From an uncultured Lachnospiraceae bacterium (GTDB taxonomy: Bacteria; Bacillota; Clostridia; Lachnospirales; Lachnospiraceae), in NCBI GenBank assembly GCA_902775555.1, contig CACYMQ010000016.1, positions 1-57,576 of the forward strand: a stretch of DNA of 57,576 bases, read 5' to 3'. Positions within the stretch are counted from its first letter, which is position 1. Each line of letters opens with the position of its first letter. The position numbers were made by a program, and so were the translations under genes. Below are positions 42,946 to 52,158 of the stretch, piece by piece. The notes beneath the pieces are model-generated. The model was not told the DNA's origin, did no database searches, and saw only the letters and a list, made by a program, of their open reading frames with translations.

Positions 42946-44532
42946 ATGGGACAGAAGGAGAAGAAGACGAAGTTTATCATGGTGCAGGGAACCATGTCAA
43001 ATGCCGGAAAGAGCCTTGTGGCAGCGGGACTCTGCCGCCTGCTGCACCAGGAGGGGTTCCGGGTCGCGCCCTTTAAGTCGCAGAATATGGCTTTGAATTC
43101 CTTCATAACCCGTGAGGGACTGGAAATGGGACGCGCACAGGTGATGCAGGCCGAGGCGGCAGGGACAGAGCCCTCCGTCTATATGAATCCGATCCTGCTG
43201 AAGCCCACCAGCGATGTGGGCAGCCAGGTGATCGTGAACGGGCGCGTGCGGGGGAACATGAAGGCCAGGGAGTATTTCGAATACAAGAAGGAGCTGATCC
43301 CCGATATTCTGGCTGCGGTGGAGCATCTGTCAGAGGATTACGATATCATCGTGATCGAGGGGGCCGGTTCTCCGGCTGAGATCAATCTGAAGGACCATGA
43401 TATCGTGAATATGGGGATGGCAGAGCTGGTGGACGCACCGGTGCTTCTGGTGGGAGATATAGACCGGGGAGGCGTCTTTGCCCAGCTGCTCGGAACCCTG
43501 GAGCTTCTGGAGCCGGAGGAACGAAGCAGGGTGAAGGGTCTGATCATCAATAAATTCCGGGGAGATAAAACCATCCTGGATCCCGGGATCAGGATGCTGG
43601 AAGAAAGAAGCGGGATACCGGTGGTTGGGGTTCTCCCGTATATGGATATCAGCCTGGAGGACGAGGACTCTCTGTCCGAACGGTTGGAGAACCGGAGAGA
43701 AGGACGGATAGACATTGCCGTGATCCGGCTGCCGTATATTTCCAATTTTACGGATTTCAATGTATTCGATGCCTTTCCGGAGACCAACGTCAGATATGTG
43801 ACCCGGTTACAGGAGCTGGGGAGTCCGGATCTTCTGGTCCTTCCCGGCAGCAAGAGTACGGTGAACGATATGAGGTGGCTGAAGGAAAGCGGACTGGATG
43901 CGGCGGTCATCGGCTATGCAAGGGCAGGAGGTATCGTATTCGGGATCTGCGGAGGCTATCAGATGCTTGGTGAAAGGATCGGTGATCCGGAATGCACGGA
44001 AACCGGCGGAGAGATCGGGGGACTGGGGCTGCTTCCTTTGGAGACGGAGCTGGCTTCGGAGAAGGTGATGGGGCAGACGGAGGGATCCTTCCGTGAGGTG
44101 ACGGGTGCGCTGAAGGGACTCTCAGGCAGGACCTATCGCGGGTATGAGATCCATATGGGCAGAACCCGTGTCACAGGGGAGACTCCCCGGGAGCAGGTCA
44201 TCGGGGAGAACCGGAAAAAGGAAAGCGCAGAGGACAAAACAAAAGGCAGTACAGAACTTTGGACCGGTCAGGCTGAGGTTTTTACAGAGAACGGGACCGG
44301 ATATTCCTCCGGAAATGTCTACGGCACTTATATCCATGGTATCTTTGATGCGGAAGAAGTGGTGCCGGAGCTGCTCCGGGTTCTTGCAGAGAGAAAGGGA
44401 TTGTCCCGGGACGGAGTGGAGGAAATAAGCTATGCTGACTTTAAGGACCTGCAATATGACCGGCTGGCGGATATGCTGCGTCAGTATATGGATTTGGACC
44501 GGATCCGGGAAATGCTTGGATCGGACAGGTAG
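42946..44532 (+). CDS. cbiP: Cobyric acid synthase
   Basis: It adds four amide groups to adenosylcobyrinate a,c-diamide using glutamine and ATP. In 528 residues the N-terminal part holds [19 protein letters not shown] (P-loop, near 12-30), [11 protein letters not shown] and [14 protein letters not shown]. The C-terminal glutaminase has Cys335 in [12 protein letters not shown] and the final His in [10 protein letters not shown]. Between them, a Lys/Glu-rich piece ([15 protein letters not shown]) is inserted in the glutaminase domain. It starts the closely packed biosynthetic run; cobT follows after 5 bases. Confidence 0.97.
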   Translation: MGQKEKKTKFIMVQGTMSNAGKSLVAAGLCRLLHQEGFRVAPFKSQNMALNSFITREGLEMGRAQVMQAEAAGTEPSVYMNPILLKPTSDVGSQVIVNGRVRGNMKAREYFEYKKELIPDILAAVEHLSEDYDIIVIEGAGSPAEINLKDHDIVNMGMAELVDAPVLLVGDIDRGGVFAQLLGTLELLEPEERSRVKGLIINKFRGDKTILDPGIRMLEERSGIPVVGVLPYMDISLEDEDSLSERLENRREGRIDIAVIRLPYISNFTDFNVFDAFPETNVRYVTRLQELGSPDLLVLPGSKSTVNDMRWLKESGLDAAVIGYARAGGIVFGICGGYQMLGERIGDPECTETGGEIGGLGLLPLETELASEKVMGQTEGSFREVTGALKGLSGRTYRGYEIHMGRTRVTGETPREQVIGENRKKESAEDKTKGSTELWTGQAEVFTENGTGYSSGNVYGTYIHGIFDAEEVVPELLRVLAERKGLSRDGVEEISYADFKDLQYDRLADMLRQYMDLDRIREMLGSDR

Positions 44533-44537
44533 AAGAA

Positions 44538-45623
44538 ATGCTTGAGAAGGAAAAACTGTTTCATATGGCAGATGAAGTTTCCGCTCCGGATCAGGAGGTG
44601 TATGACCGTGTCAGGAAGCGCTGGGACGGACTGATGAAACCCATCGACGGGCTCGGCGGCTTTGAGGAAACAATCTGCAGGATCGGTGCGATCCGCGGGA
44701 CGGAGCATCCGGCATTGAAGCAAAGAAGGGTGCTGATCTTCTGTGCGGACAACGGGATCGTCCGGGAGGGGGTGACCCAGTCGGATCCGGAGGTGACGCT
44801 GCTGGTGGCACGTCGTCTCGGAGAGGGAATGAGTACCGCAAATATCATGGCCCGCAGGGCAGGCTGCCGCTGTGTTCCCGTGGATATAGGGATAGACTGT
44901 GATGAGGTGCCGAAGGGAGTCCTGGATCGTAAGGTGCGACGCGGAACGAGGGATTTTCTTGAAGAACCTGCCCTGACGGAGAAGGAAGTATTGCTTGCCA
45001 TAGAGAGAGGAATGGATCTGGCAGGTCAGCTTGCAAAGGAGGGCGTGGATCTGATCGCCACCGGAGAGATGGGGATCGGAAATACAACGACCAGCACTGC
45101 ACTCCTGTGCCTTCTTCTCGGAGAACCGGCAGAAGGGTATGTTGGAAGAGGAGCGGGGCTGGATGATGCCCGGCTTGCCAGGAAGAAGGATGTGGTAAGG
45201 AAGGCGGTGGAGCTCTATGGAGCGGAGCAGTATGAAGATGGGAAGACCGCCGCATTTGCAAGACTCTGTCAGGTCGGAGGGCTGGATATAGCGGCACTTA
45301 CGGGCGCGTATCTGGGCGGTGCGCTGTACCGGATCCCCATGGTGATCGACGGGGTGATCTCAGGGATCGCCGCGTACCTTGCTGCCACATTTTGGCCGGT
45401 CAGCAGGGAGTATATGATCCCGTCCCATTCCGGGAGGGAGCCGGGACAGAGAAGGCTTCTGGAACTGTTGGGACTCCGCCCGCTGATCAACGGAGACATG
45501 GCATTGGGAGAAGGGACCGGTGCCATCATGCTGTTACCGCTGCTGGATGTGGCCATGGAGCTTTACGAATCCGGCGGGACCTTTGAACAGGGCGGATTAA
45601 AGGAGTATGAAAGATATACATGA
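44538..45623 (+). CDS. cobT: Nicotinate-nucleotide--dimethylbenzimidazole phosphoribosyltransferase
   Basis: It makes alpha-ribazole phosphate, activating the lower base of cobalamin. The 361-residue length is typical. Visible motifs are PIDGLGGFEETICRIGAI near residue 35, ADNGIVREGVTQSD near 75, GEMGIGNTTTSTAL near 180, and the catalytic Glu region in GEGTGAIMLLPLLD near the C-terminus. The bases used in this organism (benzimidazole or others) cannot be read off. It overlaps cobU by 4 bases. Confidence 0.97.
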   Translation: MLEKEKLFHMADEVSAPDQEVYDRVRKRWDGLMKPIDGLGGFEETICRIGAIRGTEHPALKQRRVLIFCADNGIVREGVTQSDPEVTLLVARRLGEGMSTANIMARRAGCRCVPVDIGIDCDEVPKGVLDRKVRRGTRDFLEEPALTEKEVLLAIERGMDLAGQLAKEGVDLIATGEMGIGNTTTSTALLCLLLGEPAEGYVGRGAGLDDARLARKKDVVRKAVELYGAEQYEDGKTAAFARLCQVGGLDIAALTGAYLGGALYRIPMVIDGVISGIAAYLAATFWPVSREYMIPSHSGREPGQRRLLELLGLRPLINGDMALGEGTGAIMLLPLLDVAMELYESGGTFEQGGLKEYERYT

Positions 45624-46168
45624 TGATTCTGGTGAAGGGAAAGCCCGGCAGCGGCAAGTCAGAGCTTGCGGAGAGCCTGACGATAAAGCTTGCGGATGAG
45701 GAAAATGCAGGACGTGCAGCCGCATTTTCAGGAAGTCCTCTGTATCTTGCTACCATGATCCCCTTCGGGGAGGAGGGTGCTGCCAGGGTGAAGAAGCATC
45801 GTGCCATGCGCGAGGGGAAAGGCTTTGAAACCCTGGAGATCCCGGCGGAATTTCGCAGGGAGGAAAGAAGAATCGCACCCCATTTCGGCGGAGTCTGTCT
45901 GCTGGAATGTGTGGCGAATCTGGCCGGAAATGAAATGCATGCCGCGGAGCATGCAGGCCGGAGACTGGAGGAGATCAGGGAGATCGTGCTGGAGGAGATC
46001 CTCTGGCTGGGAAGGCATATGAAGCATCTGGTGGTGGTGACGGATATTTTCGAGGATATTCCGGATGCGGATGAGGATACAAGGCAGTATATCCGTCTGG
46101 TAAATGAGATCAACCGGTTTTTAGAGGAAAAGGCGGACAGAGTTGAAGGGACCTATGAAACTGTTTAA
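45620..46168 (+). CDS. cobU: Cobinamide kinase/cobinamide phosphate guanylyltransferase
   Basis: It phosphorylates adenosylcobinamide and then transfers GMP to it. The 182-residue protein has the P-loop GKPGSGKS at 7-14, LYLATMIPFGEEGAARVKKH (near 35-54) with the His region that takes the guanylyl group, and FETLEIP, all as in CobU. VVTDIFEDIPDADEDTRQYI is the C-terminal family segment, replacing the usual EVG-type loop. It overlaps cobT by 4 bases and cobS by 14. Confidence 0.9.
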   Translation: MMILVKGKPGSGKSELAESLTIKLADEENAGRAAAFSGSPLYLATMIPFGEEGAARVKKHRAMREGKGFETLEIPAEFRREERRIAPHFGGVCLLECVANLAGNEMHAAEHAGRRLEEIREIVLEEILWLGRHMKHLVVVTDIFEDIPDADEDTRQYIRLVNEINRFLEEKADRVEGTYETV

Positions 46169-46928
46169 GAGCTTTGCAATTGCATTTTCGATCTACTCAA
46201 AGATCCCCATGCCCCGGTTTGACTGGGAAGAAGAGGATATGCGGTTTCATCTGATCTTCTTTCCCTGTGTGGGAATGGTGATCGGAGGCCTGGAGTACCT
46301 TCTCCTGAAGGGCCTCATCAGTCAGGAACTGCCGCTGTTGTTCCTTGTGGCTCTTGCTGGAGTGATCCCTCTTCTGGTGACCGGGGGATTTCACCTGGAT
46401 GGGTTGATGGATGTGCAGGATGCGCTCTGTTCCTATAAGCCGAAGGAGGAGAAACTTGCAATCCTGAAGGATCCGCATGTGGGAGCTTTTGCCGTGATCT
46501 CGCTCCTGGTGTATGTACTGCTGTACGGGGGAGCGCTTTCGCTGGTCCTCACCCATGGAGGTGTGGCAGGGATCGCTCTGTTTGCCTTCAGCTTTCCGGC
46601 GTGCCGTGCGCTCGGTGCACTTGTTATGCTGAAACTGAAAAAGGCGAAGACGGATGGGATGCTGCGAAGAGAGACACGGGACGCGGGGACGGCCGTTATG
46701 GTGGTGCTCGCGGCGGAGCTTCTCTGCTTCCTGGGTGTGATGCTCTGGATCGATCCTTGGGGAACCCTGATCCTTCTTGGAGTGTTGCTGATATTTACGA
46801 TTTATTACAGATGGAAAATGTACAGAGAGTTCGGCGGGGTAACGGGAGATACTACGGGCTACTATATCACCTGTTCGGAGCTTGTGGTACTGATGGCCCT
46901 GGCGGCATGGAGTATGATATGCAGATAG
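46155..46928 (+). CDS. cobS: Adenosylcobinamide-GDP ribazoletransferase (cobalamin synthase)
   Basis: A membrane enzyme joining adenosylcobinamide-GDP and alpha-ribazole (phosphate), the last step of loop assembly. It begins MKLFKSFAIAFSIYSKIPMP, the standard CobS start, and has the metal-binding GGFHLDGLMDVQDAL near residue 80. About six membrane segments are predicted in 258 residues. The ATG at 46155 follows AAGGG; the TTG at 46143 is an unlikely alternative. It overlaps cobU and the next gene. Confidence 0.95.
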   Translation: MKLFKSFAIAFSIYSKIPMPRFDWEEEDMRFHLIFFPCVGMVIGGLEYLLLKGLISQELPLLFLVALAGVIPLLVTGGFHLDGLMDVQDALCSYKPKEEKLAILKDPHVGAFAVISLLVYVLLYGGALSLVLTHGGVAGIALFAFSFPACRALGALVMLKLKKAKTDGMLRRETRDAGTAVMVVLAAELLCFLGVMLWIDPWGTLILLGVLLIFTIYYRWKMYREFGGVTGDTTGYYITCSELVVLMALAAWSMICR

Positions 46929-47539
46929 AACGAAAGGTACGGCTTCTGCTGATCCGACATGGACAGACAGCGGGGAATCTGGAAGGAAGATTTAACGGAT
47001 GCAGGACGGATGAACCCCTTTGCCCGGAAGGAAGAGAGGCTTTGGAAGAAAGGCGGATGGAGGACGGATCGGAGTACATTTTCACGAGTCCCATGAAACG
47101 CTGCATGGAGACGGCGGAGCTTCTGTATCCGGGGATGCCGAAGAGAATCCTTCCCACGATGCGGGAAATGGACTTCGGACGGTTTGAAGGAAGGAACCAT
47201 GCGGAGCTGGACGGGGATCCGGAGTATCAGGCATGGATCGACAGCGGCGGAAAGAACGGGTTCCCCGGGGGAGAGGACCGGAAGAGTTTTTCACTTCGTA
47301 CCATGGCTGCCTTCCGGGTAATGCTGAACCTCCTTCCCGAAGAGGCAGAGGGACAGCTTCGGGTCGCGCTGGTCTGCCATGGCGGAAATATCATGGCGAT
47401 CATGAGTGAACTGACGGGAAACGGGTTTTACGATTATCTGGTGAAAAACGGGGAAGGCTATGAACTGACTTTTTCGATGACGGGAGATACTATCCATGAT
47501 CTATCATATCACAGCCTTTATACTGGGGGGTCTGCTTGA
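46919..47539 (+). CDS. Histidine phosphatase family protein, CobC-like
   Basis: A 206-residue histidine phosphatase; the usual member in B12 operons is CobC, alpha-ribazole phosphatase. The phospho-acceptor is His14 in LLLIRHGQT, EMDFGRFEGR (near 80) holds the catalytic Glu and FTSPMKRC the second Arg, and LVCHGGNI (near 153) the second His. ATG 46919 follows GGAG by 6 bases and overlaps the end of cobS by 10 bases. The 3' end overlaps cbiB by 44 bases, the longest overlap in the cluster. Sequence alone does not separate CobC from related phosphatases, but the place argues for it. Confidence 0.85.
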   Translation: MQIERKVRLLLIRHGQTAGNLEGRFNGCRTDEPLCPEGREALEERRMEDGSEYIFTSPMKRCMETAELLYPGMPKRILPTMREMDFGRFEGRNHAELDGDPEYQAWIDSGGKNGFPGGEDRKSFSLRTMAAFRVMLNLLPEEAEGQLRVALVCHGGNIMAIMSELTGNGFYDYLVKNGEGYELTFSMTGDTIHDLSYHSLYTGGSA

Positions 47540-48467
47540 CCTGATCATCGGGGATCCGCATTGGATGCCGCATCCCGTGCGCCTGATAGGGAGGCTGATC
47601 GGATGGCTGGACCGGAAACTGTTCCTTCCGGAGAAGGATGTAAAGGTTCAGAAAAGGACAGGAGGGCTTGTATGCTTTCTGGTTCTTTGTCCGGTATTTC
47701 TTATAACAGCACTGCTCCTTGTTCTATGTTATATGATTCATCCCATATGCGGGGTAGTGACGGAAATCGTTCTCACCTGCTACTGCCTGGCGGCGAAGAG
47801 CCTTCGTGTGGAGAGCATGCGGGTGTACCGGGCGCTTCGGCAGGGAGATATCATGGCGGCACGGAAAGCAGTCTCCATGATCGTGGGAAGGGATACGGAG
47901 TCCCTGGATGAGGCCGGAGTGACGCGGGCGGCAGTGGAAACCGTGGCGGAGAATACCTCCGACGGCGTTATCGCACCGCTGCTGTATACCTGCCTTGGGG
48001 GACCTGCCCTGGGGATGCTGTACAAGGCGGTGAACACCATGGATTCCATGGTGGGATATCATAATGAACGATATGAGAATTACGGGCGCTGTGCCGCAAA
48101 ACTGGATGACATCTTCAACTGGCTTCCGGCAAGGATCAGCGCAGGACTTATGATCCTGGCAGCGGCCCTTCTGGGGAAGGAGTATGACGCCGGCCGTGCA
48201 AGGAGGGTATTTCTCCGGGACCGGTATCAGCATAAGAGCCCGAATTCCGCTCAGACGGAAAGCGTATGTGCAGGGGCGTTGGGGATCCGGCTTGCAGGAG
48301 ATGCATCCTACTTCGGAAAGATCGTGAAAAAGCCATATATTGGAGATGATACAAGACCTGTGGAACCGGAGGACATCCCGAGGGCGAACCGGCTGATGTA
48401 TGTGACGGCGGGGCTGATGTTCCTGCTCTCATCCGTCTGCTGGCTGGTGCCGGTGATCCTTTGCTGA
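47496..48467 (+). CDS. cbiB: Adenosylcobinamide-phosphate synthase
   Basis: An integral membrane protein that attaches the aminopropanol (phosphate) arm to adenosylcobyric acid. The 323-residue sequence starts with a hydrophobic segment and DLIIGDPHWMPHPVRLIGRL, and has SLDEAGVTRAAVETVAENTSDG (near 133) and YKAVNTMDSMVGYHNERYENYG (near 175), both family signatures. The start overlaps the phosphatase gene by 44 bases. It works on the product of CobD, encoded next. Confidence 0.97.
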   Translation: MIYHITAFILGGLLDLIIGDPHWMPHPVRLIGRLIGWLDRKLFLPEKDVKVQKRTGGLVCFLVLCPVFLITALLLVLCYMIHPICGVVTEIVLTCYCLAAKSLRVESMRVYRALRQGDIMAARKAVSMIVGRDTESLDEAGVTRAAVETVAENTSDGVIAPLLYTCLGGPALGMLYKAVNTMDSMVGYHNERYENYGRCAAKLDDIFNWLPARISAGLMILAAALLGKEYDAGRARRVFLRDRYQHKSPNSAQTESVCAGALGIRLAGDASYFGKIVKKPYIGDDTRPVEPEDIPRANRLMYVTAGLMFLLSSVCWLVPVILC

Positions 48468-48566
48468 GACGGATCCCGGTGGGCCGGTAGCTAAGAAGGG
48501 ATATGCCGGAAAGAAGGATCGTTCCGGAAGATGGAACCGGAAAAAGATGAAGGGAAGGAGTGCGAT

Positions 48567-49607
48567 ATGGAGATCATTCACGGCGGTGATATATACAGAA
48601 ATCGGATATGGCTGGACTTCTCCGTGAATACGAATCCTCTGGGCTGTCCGGATTCCCTTCGCCGGGCTGTACGGAATGCTGCTGACCGGGTGGAGGTTTA
48701 TCCGGATCCTGCCGGGATGAGGGTCCGTGCAAGGCTCGCAAAGCTATACGGAGTCAAGGCGGAAAATGTTCTTGCCGGAAATGGTGCGTCGGAACTGATC
48801 ACGGCGGTAGCCCATTCCGTCCGCCCCGGAAGAGTTCTTCTTACGGCACCATCCTTCTATGGGTATGAAAGGGCTGTACGTGGTGTGTCCGGTTGTGAGA
48901 TCCGGTGGCATCAGCTAAGACCGGAGGAAGGCTTTGCGGTGACGGAGCGATTCCTTGATGAGCTGACTGTGGAAACAGATCTGTGTTATCTATGCAATCC
49001 GAATAATCCCACCGGTGTCGGTCTGGAACATAAGCTTCTCCGGCGGATCATGGAACGCTGTGAGGAGCAGGAGATTGACCTTATTGTAGATGAATGCTTT
49101 ACAGAACTTTCGGAAGAACTGACCACTGTCATTCCGATGATCCGTGACTACCGAAGACTCCATATTCTGAAGGCGTACACCAAGGTGCTTGCAATTCCCG
49201 GAGTAAGGTTCGGTTTTCTCATTTCCGGGGAAGAAAATATAGAAAGGCTTGAGAAGGCTCTTCCGGAATGGAACCTGTCGGTATTTGCGGAGGCCGCGGC
49301 CATAGAGGGAAGTAAGGTTCTTGAGAAGGGGGAATATATCACGAATTCCCTTTCTCTGATCGAAGAAGAACGAAGGTATCTCTCCGCTGAACTGGAGAAG
49401 CTGTCCGTTCATGTGATCCCGGGAGTGGCTGATTTTCTCTTCCTGCATTCTGACCGGGATCTGTACCGTCCGCTATTGGAGCGAGGGATCCTGATCCGGG
49501 ACTGTTCAAACTATCATGGCCTGGAACGGGGATATTACAGAGTGGCGGTCAGGGACCATGCCGCAAATGAGACACTGATCCGGACATTAAGAGAGGTATT
49601 ACATTGA
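48567..49607 (+). CDS. cobD: Threonine-phosphate decarboxylase-like aminotransferase fold enzyme
   Basis: A PLP enzyme making (R)-1-amino-2-propanol phosphate from L-threonine phosphate, used by CbiB. The 346-residue sequence starts HGGDIYRNRIWLDFSVNTNP, close to HisC/CobD, and has CNPNNPTGVG (near 155) and the PLP Lys206 in AYTKVLAIPGVRFG. The start is ATG 48567, 6 bases after AAGGAG; an earlier ATG at 48531 lacks a site. It could be mistaken for histidinol-phosphate aminotransferase, but its place after cbiB favours CobD. It overlaps cbiC by 4 bases. Confidence 0.9.
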   Translation: MEIIHGGDIYRNRIWLDFSVNTNPLGCPDSLRRAVRNAADRVEVYPDPAGMRVRARLAKLYGVKAENVLAGNGASELITAVAHSVRPGRVLLTAPSFYGYERAVRGVSGCEIRWHQLRPEEGFAVTERFLDELTVETDLCYLCNPNNPTGVGLEHKLLRRIMERCEEQEIDLIVDECFTELSEELTTVIPMIRDYRRLHILKAYTKVLAIPGVRFGFLISGEENIERLEKALPEWNLSVFAEAAAIEGSKVLEKGEYITNSLSLIEEERRYLSAELEKLSVHVIPGVADFLFLHSDRDLYRPLLERGILIRDCSNYHGLERGYYRVAVRDHAANETLIRTLREVLH

Positions 49608-50251
49608 AAACGGAATATATCCTTCCAAAAGATATAGAGAAGAGAAGCTTTGAGATCATAGAGTCAGAGCTTTCGGAACGTGGGATCACGCTTCCGGAGG
49701 AACAGAGCTTTATTATAATGCGTGCCATTCATACAACAGCGGATTTTGAATATGCCCAAACCCTGACCTTCTCCCGTGGTGCGGTGGAACGCGCATTTGA
49801 ACTTCTCCGGAACGGAGCGGATATCGTAACGGATACAAATATGGCTCTGGCCGGTGTGAATAAGGCGGTACTGGAAAAACTGGGGGGAGAGGCAGTCTGC
49901 TATATGGCGGATCCTGAAGTGGCAAGGGAGGCCCGGGAGCGGGGACTTACCCGTGCCGCGGTCAGTATGGAAAGGGCATCAAAGCGGGAAAAGCCGGTGA
50001 TCTTTGCGGTGGGAAATGCACCCACTGCGCTGATCACACTCAGGGAAATGTATGACAGAGGAGAGTACCGGCCGGCCTTCGTGATCGGTGTTCCGGTAGG
50101 CTTCGTCAATGTGGAAGCAGCAAAGGAGCTGATCCTCGAGACGAACATTCCCTGTATCGTGAACCGTGGAAGGAAGGGCGGAAGCAATGTGGCTGCGGCC
50201 ATCTGCAATGCACTGCTGTATCATTTGACTCCGGTGGCTGAAAGGCATTAA
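49604..50251 (+). CDS. cbiC: Cobalt-precorrin-8 methylmutase
   Basis: It moves the C-11 methyl to C-12, giving cobyrinic acid. The 215-residue protein has the catalytic His43 in RAIHTTADFEYA and the family's VGNAPTALITL (near 140) and GVPVGFVNVEAAKE. It starts with TTG at 49604, preceded by GAGAGG and overlapping cobD by 4 bases. cbiD follows after 12 bases. Confidence 0.97.
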   Translation: MKTEYILPKDIEKRSFEIIESELSERGITLPEEQSFIIMRAIHTTADFEYAQTLTFSRGAVERAFELLRNGADIVTDTNMALAGVNKAVLEKLGGEAVCYMADPEVAREARERGLTRAAVSMERASKREKPVIFAVGNAPTALITLREMYDRGEYRPAFVIGVPVGFVNVEAAKELILETNIPCIVNRGRKGGSNVAAAICNALLYHLTPVAERH

Positions 50252-50263
50252 TAGGGAGAGGCT

Positions 50264-51382
50264 ATGAACTACGGATTTACCACGGGAAGCTGCAGTGCGG
50301 CAGCGGCCAAGGCGGCGGCCTGCATGCTTCTTTCGGGGACGGAAAAGGAAGATATTGTGATCAGGACACCGAAGGGAATAGATTATCATGCCCGGATCCT
50401 GGATGTGACCAGGGCGGAGGACTGCGTGTCCTGCTGCGTGGTGAAGGACGGCGGCGACGATCCGGATATCACTACGGGTGTCCGGGTCTATGCAGCGGTG
50501 CGGCTGTTGTATGACCATCCGGGAGAAGTCCTTGTGGACGGAGGAGAAGGAGTCGGCCGGGTTACCGAGCCGGGGCTGGACCAGCCGGTGGGGGCAGCAG
50601 CCATTAACTCCGTTCCCAGAAATATGATCCGGGATGGGGTCCGGGAGGTAATGGAGTTCTATGACTGGCAGGGCGGACTGTCCGTGGTCATTTCCGTACC
50701 CGGGGGAGAGGAGCTGGCGAAGAAGACCTTCAATCCGAAGCTCGGTATCACAGGAGGCATTTCCATTCTGGGAACCAGCGGGATCGTGGAACCCATGAGT
50801 ACACAGGCGATCAAGGACACCATACGGGTGGAGCTTCGGCAGCGGGTAGCCCAGGGACATACGAGGGTGGTGATCGCTCCCGGCAACTACGGCGTGGACT
50901 TCATGCGGGAACACTATGGTTATGACCTGGACAATGCAGTCAAATGTGCCAACTACATCGGAGAGACGATCGACATGGCAGCGGAACTCGGGATAAAGCA
51001 GCTTCTTCTTGTGGGACATCTGGGAAAACTGATCAAGGTATCGGGAGGCATCATGGATACGCATTCCGCCGTGGCGGACTGTCGGATGGAGCTGATGGCT
51101 GCAGCGGTGATCCTGGTATCCGGGGATGCGGAACTGGCTGGAAGGATCCTGGGCTGCAGCAATACAACCCAGGCTTACGGGCTTGTGGCGGAGGCAGGGC
51201 TTTCGGAAGCATTTATGAAATGTGTCATGGAACGGATCGGAGAACATCTCAACCGGCGTGCGAAGGGAAGGCTTCAGGTGGAATGCATCGTCTTTCTGAA
51301 TGAGGAGGGTCTGCTCGGAGCTACCGAAGGTGCCGGGGAACTGCTTGCTACAGTACAGCGTGAACAGAGAGAGCGGAGATAA
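50264..51382 (+). CDS. cbiD: Cobalt-precorrin-5B C1-methyltransferase
   Basis: It methylates C-1 of the ring in the anaerobic route. The 372-residue length is standard. It begins MNYGFTTGSCSAAAAKAA, with DGGDDPDITTG (near 65) and GEGVGRVTEPGL (near 100) following, and GNYGVDF plus GHLGKLIKVSGG later. It is typical of CbiD and has no resemblance to SAM methyltransferases of the CbiF type. It is 2 bases before cbiF. Confidence 0.97.
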   Translation: MNYGFTTGSCSAAAAKAAACMLLSGTEKEDIVIRTPKGIDYHARILDVTRAEDCVSCCVVKDGGDDPDITTGVRVYAAVRLLYDHPGEVLVDGGEGVGRVTEPGLDQPVGAAAINSVPRNMIRDGVREVMEFYDWQGGLSVVISVPGGEELAKKTFNPKLGITGGISILGTSGIVEPMSTQAIKDTIRVELRQRVAQGHTRVVIAPGNYGVDFMREHYGYDLDNAVKCANYIGETIDMAAELGIKQLLLVGHLGKLIKVSGGIMDTHSAVADCRMELMAAAVILVSGDAELAGRILGCSNTTQAYGLVAEAGLSEAFMKCVMERIGEHLNRRAKGRLQVECIVFLNEEGLLGATEGAGELLATVQREQRERR

Positions 51383-51384
51383 CG

Positions 51385-52158
51385 ATGGAAGATAAGATAA
51401 AAGTACATTTCATAGGAGCAGGGCCCGGAGCGGAGGATCTGATCACAGTGCGTGGCATGCGGCTTCTGTCGGAGGCGGACGTGGTGATCTATGCGGGATC
51501 GCTGGTGAATCCGAAGCTGCTGGAGTATGCGCCCGGGGCAGAGCATTATAACAGTGCATCCATGACACTGGAGGAAGTGATCGGAAGGATCCGGGAGGCT
51601 GTGGAACAGGGTCGGACCGTGGCCCGTCTTCATACGGGAGACCAGAGTCTCTACGGTGCAGTGAAGGAACAGATGCGGGAGCTGGACCGTCTGGGCATCG
51701 CATATGATTCCTGCCCCGGTGTCAGCGCCTGCTTCGGAGCTGCGGCAGCCATGAATCTGGAATATACTCTGCCGGGTATATCCCAGTCCCTTATCATTAC
51801 AAGGATGCAGGGAAGAACCGCCGTTCCGGAGCGGGAAAGTATCCGGAGCTTTGCCTCCCACGGGGCAAGCATGGCGATCTACCTCAGTACAGCCCTGCTT
51901 ACGGAGCTCAGCAGTGAGCTTCAGGCGGGAGGATATGAGGAGACCACGCCGGCGGCCATTGTATATAAGGCAACCTGGCCGGAGGAAAGGATCCTTCGCT
52001 GTACGGTAGGAACCCTGGCGGAAACGGCAGAGCAAAACGGTATCCGGAAGACGGCGGTCATTCTGGTGGGAGAAGCCATCGGCGCAGTGAACTTTGAGGA
52101 TTCCAGACTGTATGCACCGGACTTTTCAACAGAATTTAGAAAGGCGAAGAAGGTATGA
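51385..52158 (+). CDS. cbiF: Cobalt-precorrin-4 C11-methyltransferase
   Basis: A SAM-dependent tetrapyrrole methylase of 257 residues. Motifs: VHFIGAGPGAEDLITVRG at the N-terminus, VIYAGSLVN (near 34), LHTGDQSLYGAV (near 80), YDSCPGVSACFGAAAAM, and the C-terminal AIVYKATWPEE. All match CbiF/CobM. It overlaps cbiG by 4 bases. Confidence 0.96.
   Translation: MEDKIKVHFIGAGPGAEDLITVRGMRLLSEADVVIYAGSLVNPKLLEYAPGAEHYNSASMTLEEVIGRIREAVEQGRTVARLHTGDQSLYGAVKEQMRELDRLGIAYDSCPGVSACFGAAAAMNLEYTLPGISQSLIITRMQGRTAVPERESIRSFASHGASMAIYLSTALLTELSSELQAGGYEETTPAAIVYKATWPEERILRCTVGTLAETAEQNGIRKTAVILVGEAIGAVNFEDSRLYAPDFSTEFRKAKKV

Noticed and set aside
42827-43096. Small Arg/Gly-rich reading frames between the ATPase and cbiP
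   Set aside because: They overlap cbiP in another frame, and their composition reflects the purine-rich repeat; no convincing start.
48567-49607. Histidinol-phosphate aminotransferase (hisC)
   Set aside because: The fold and motifs are shared, but the gene is translationally coupled to cbiC and follows cbiB, which fits CobD.
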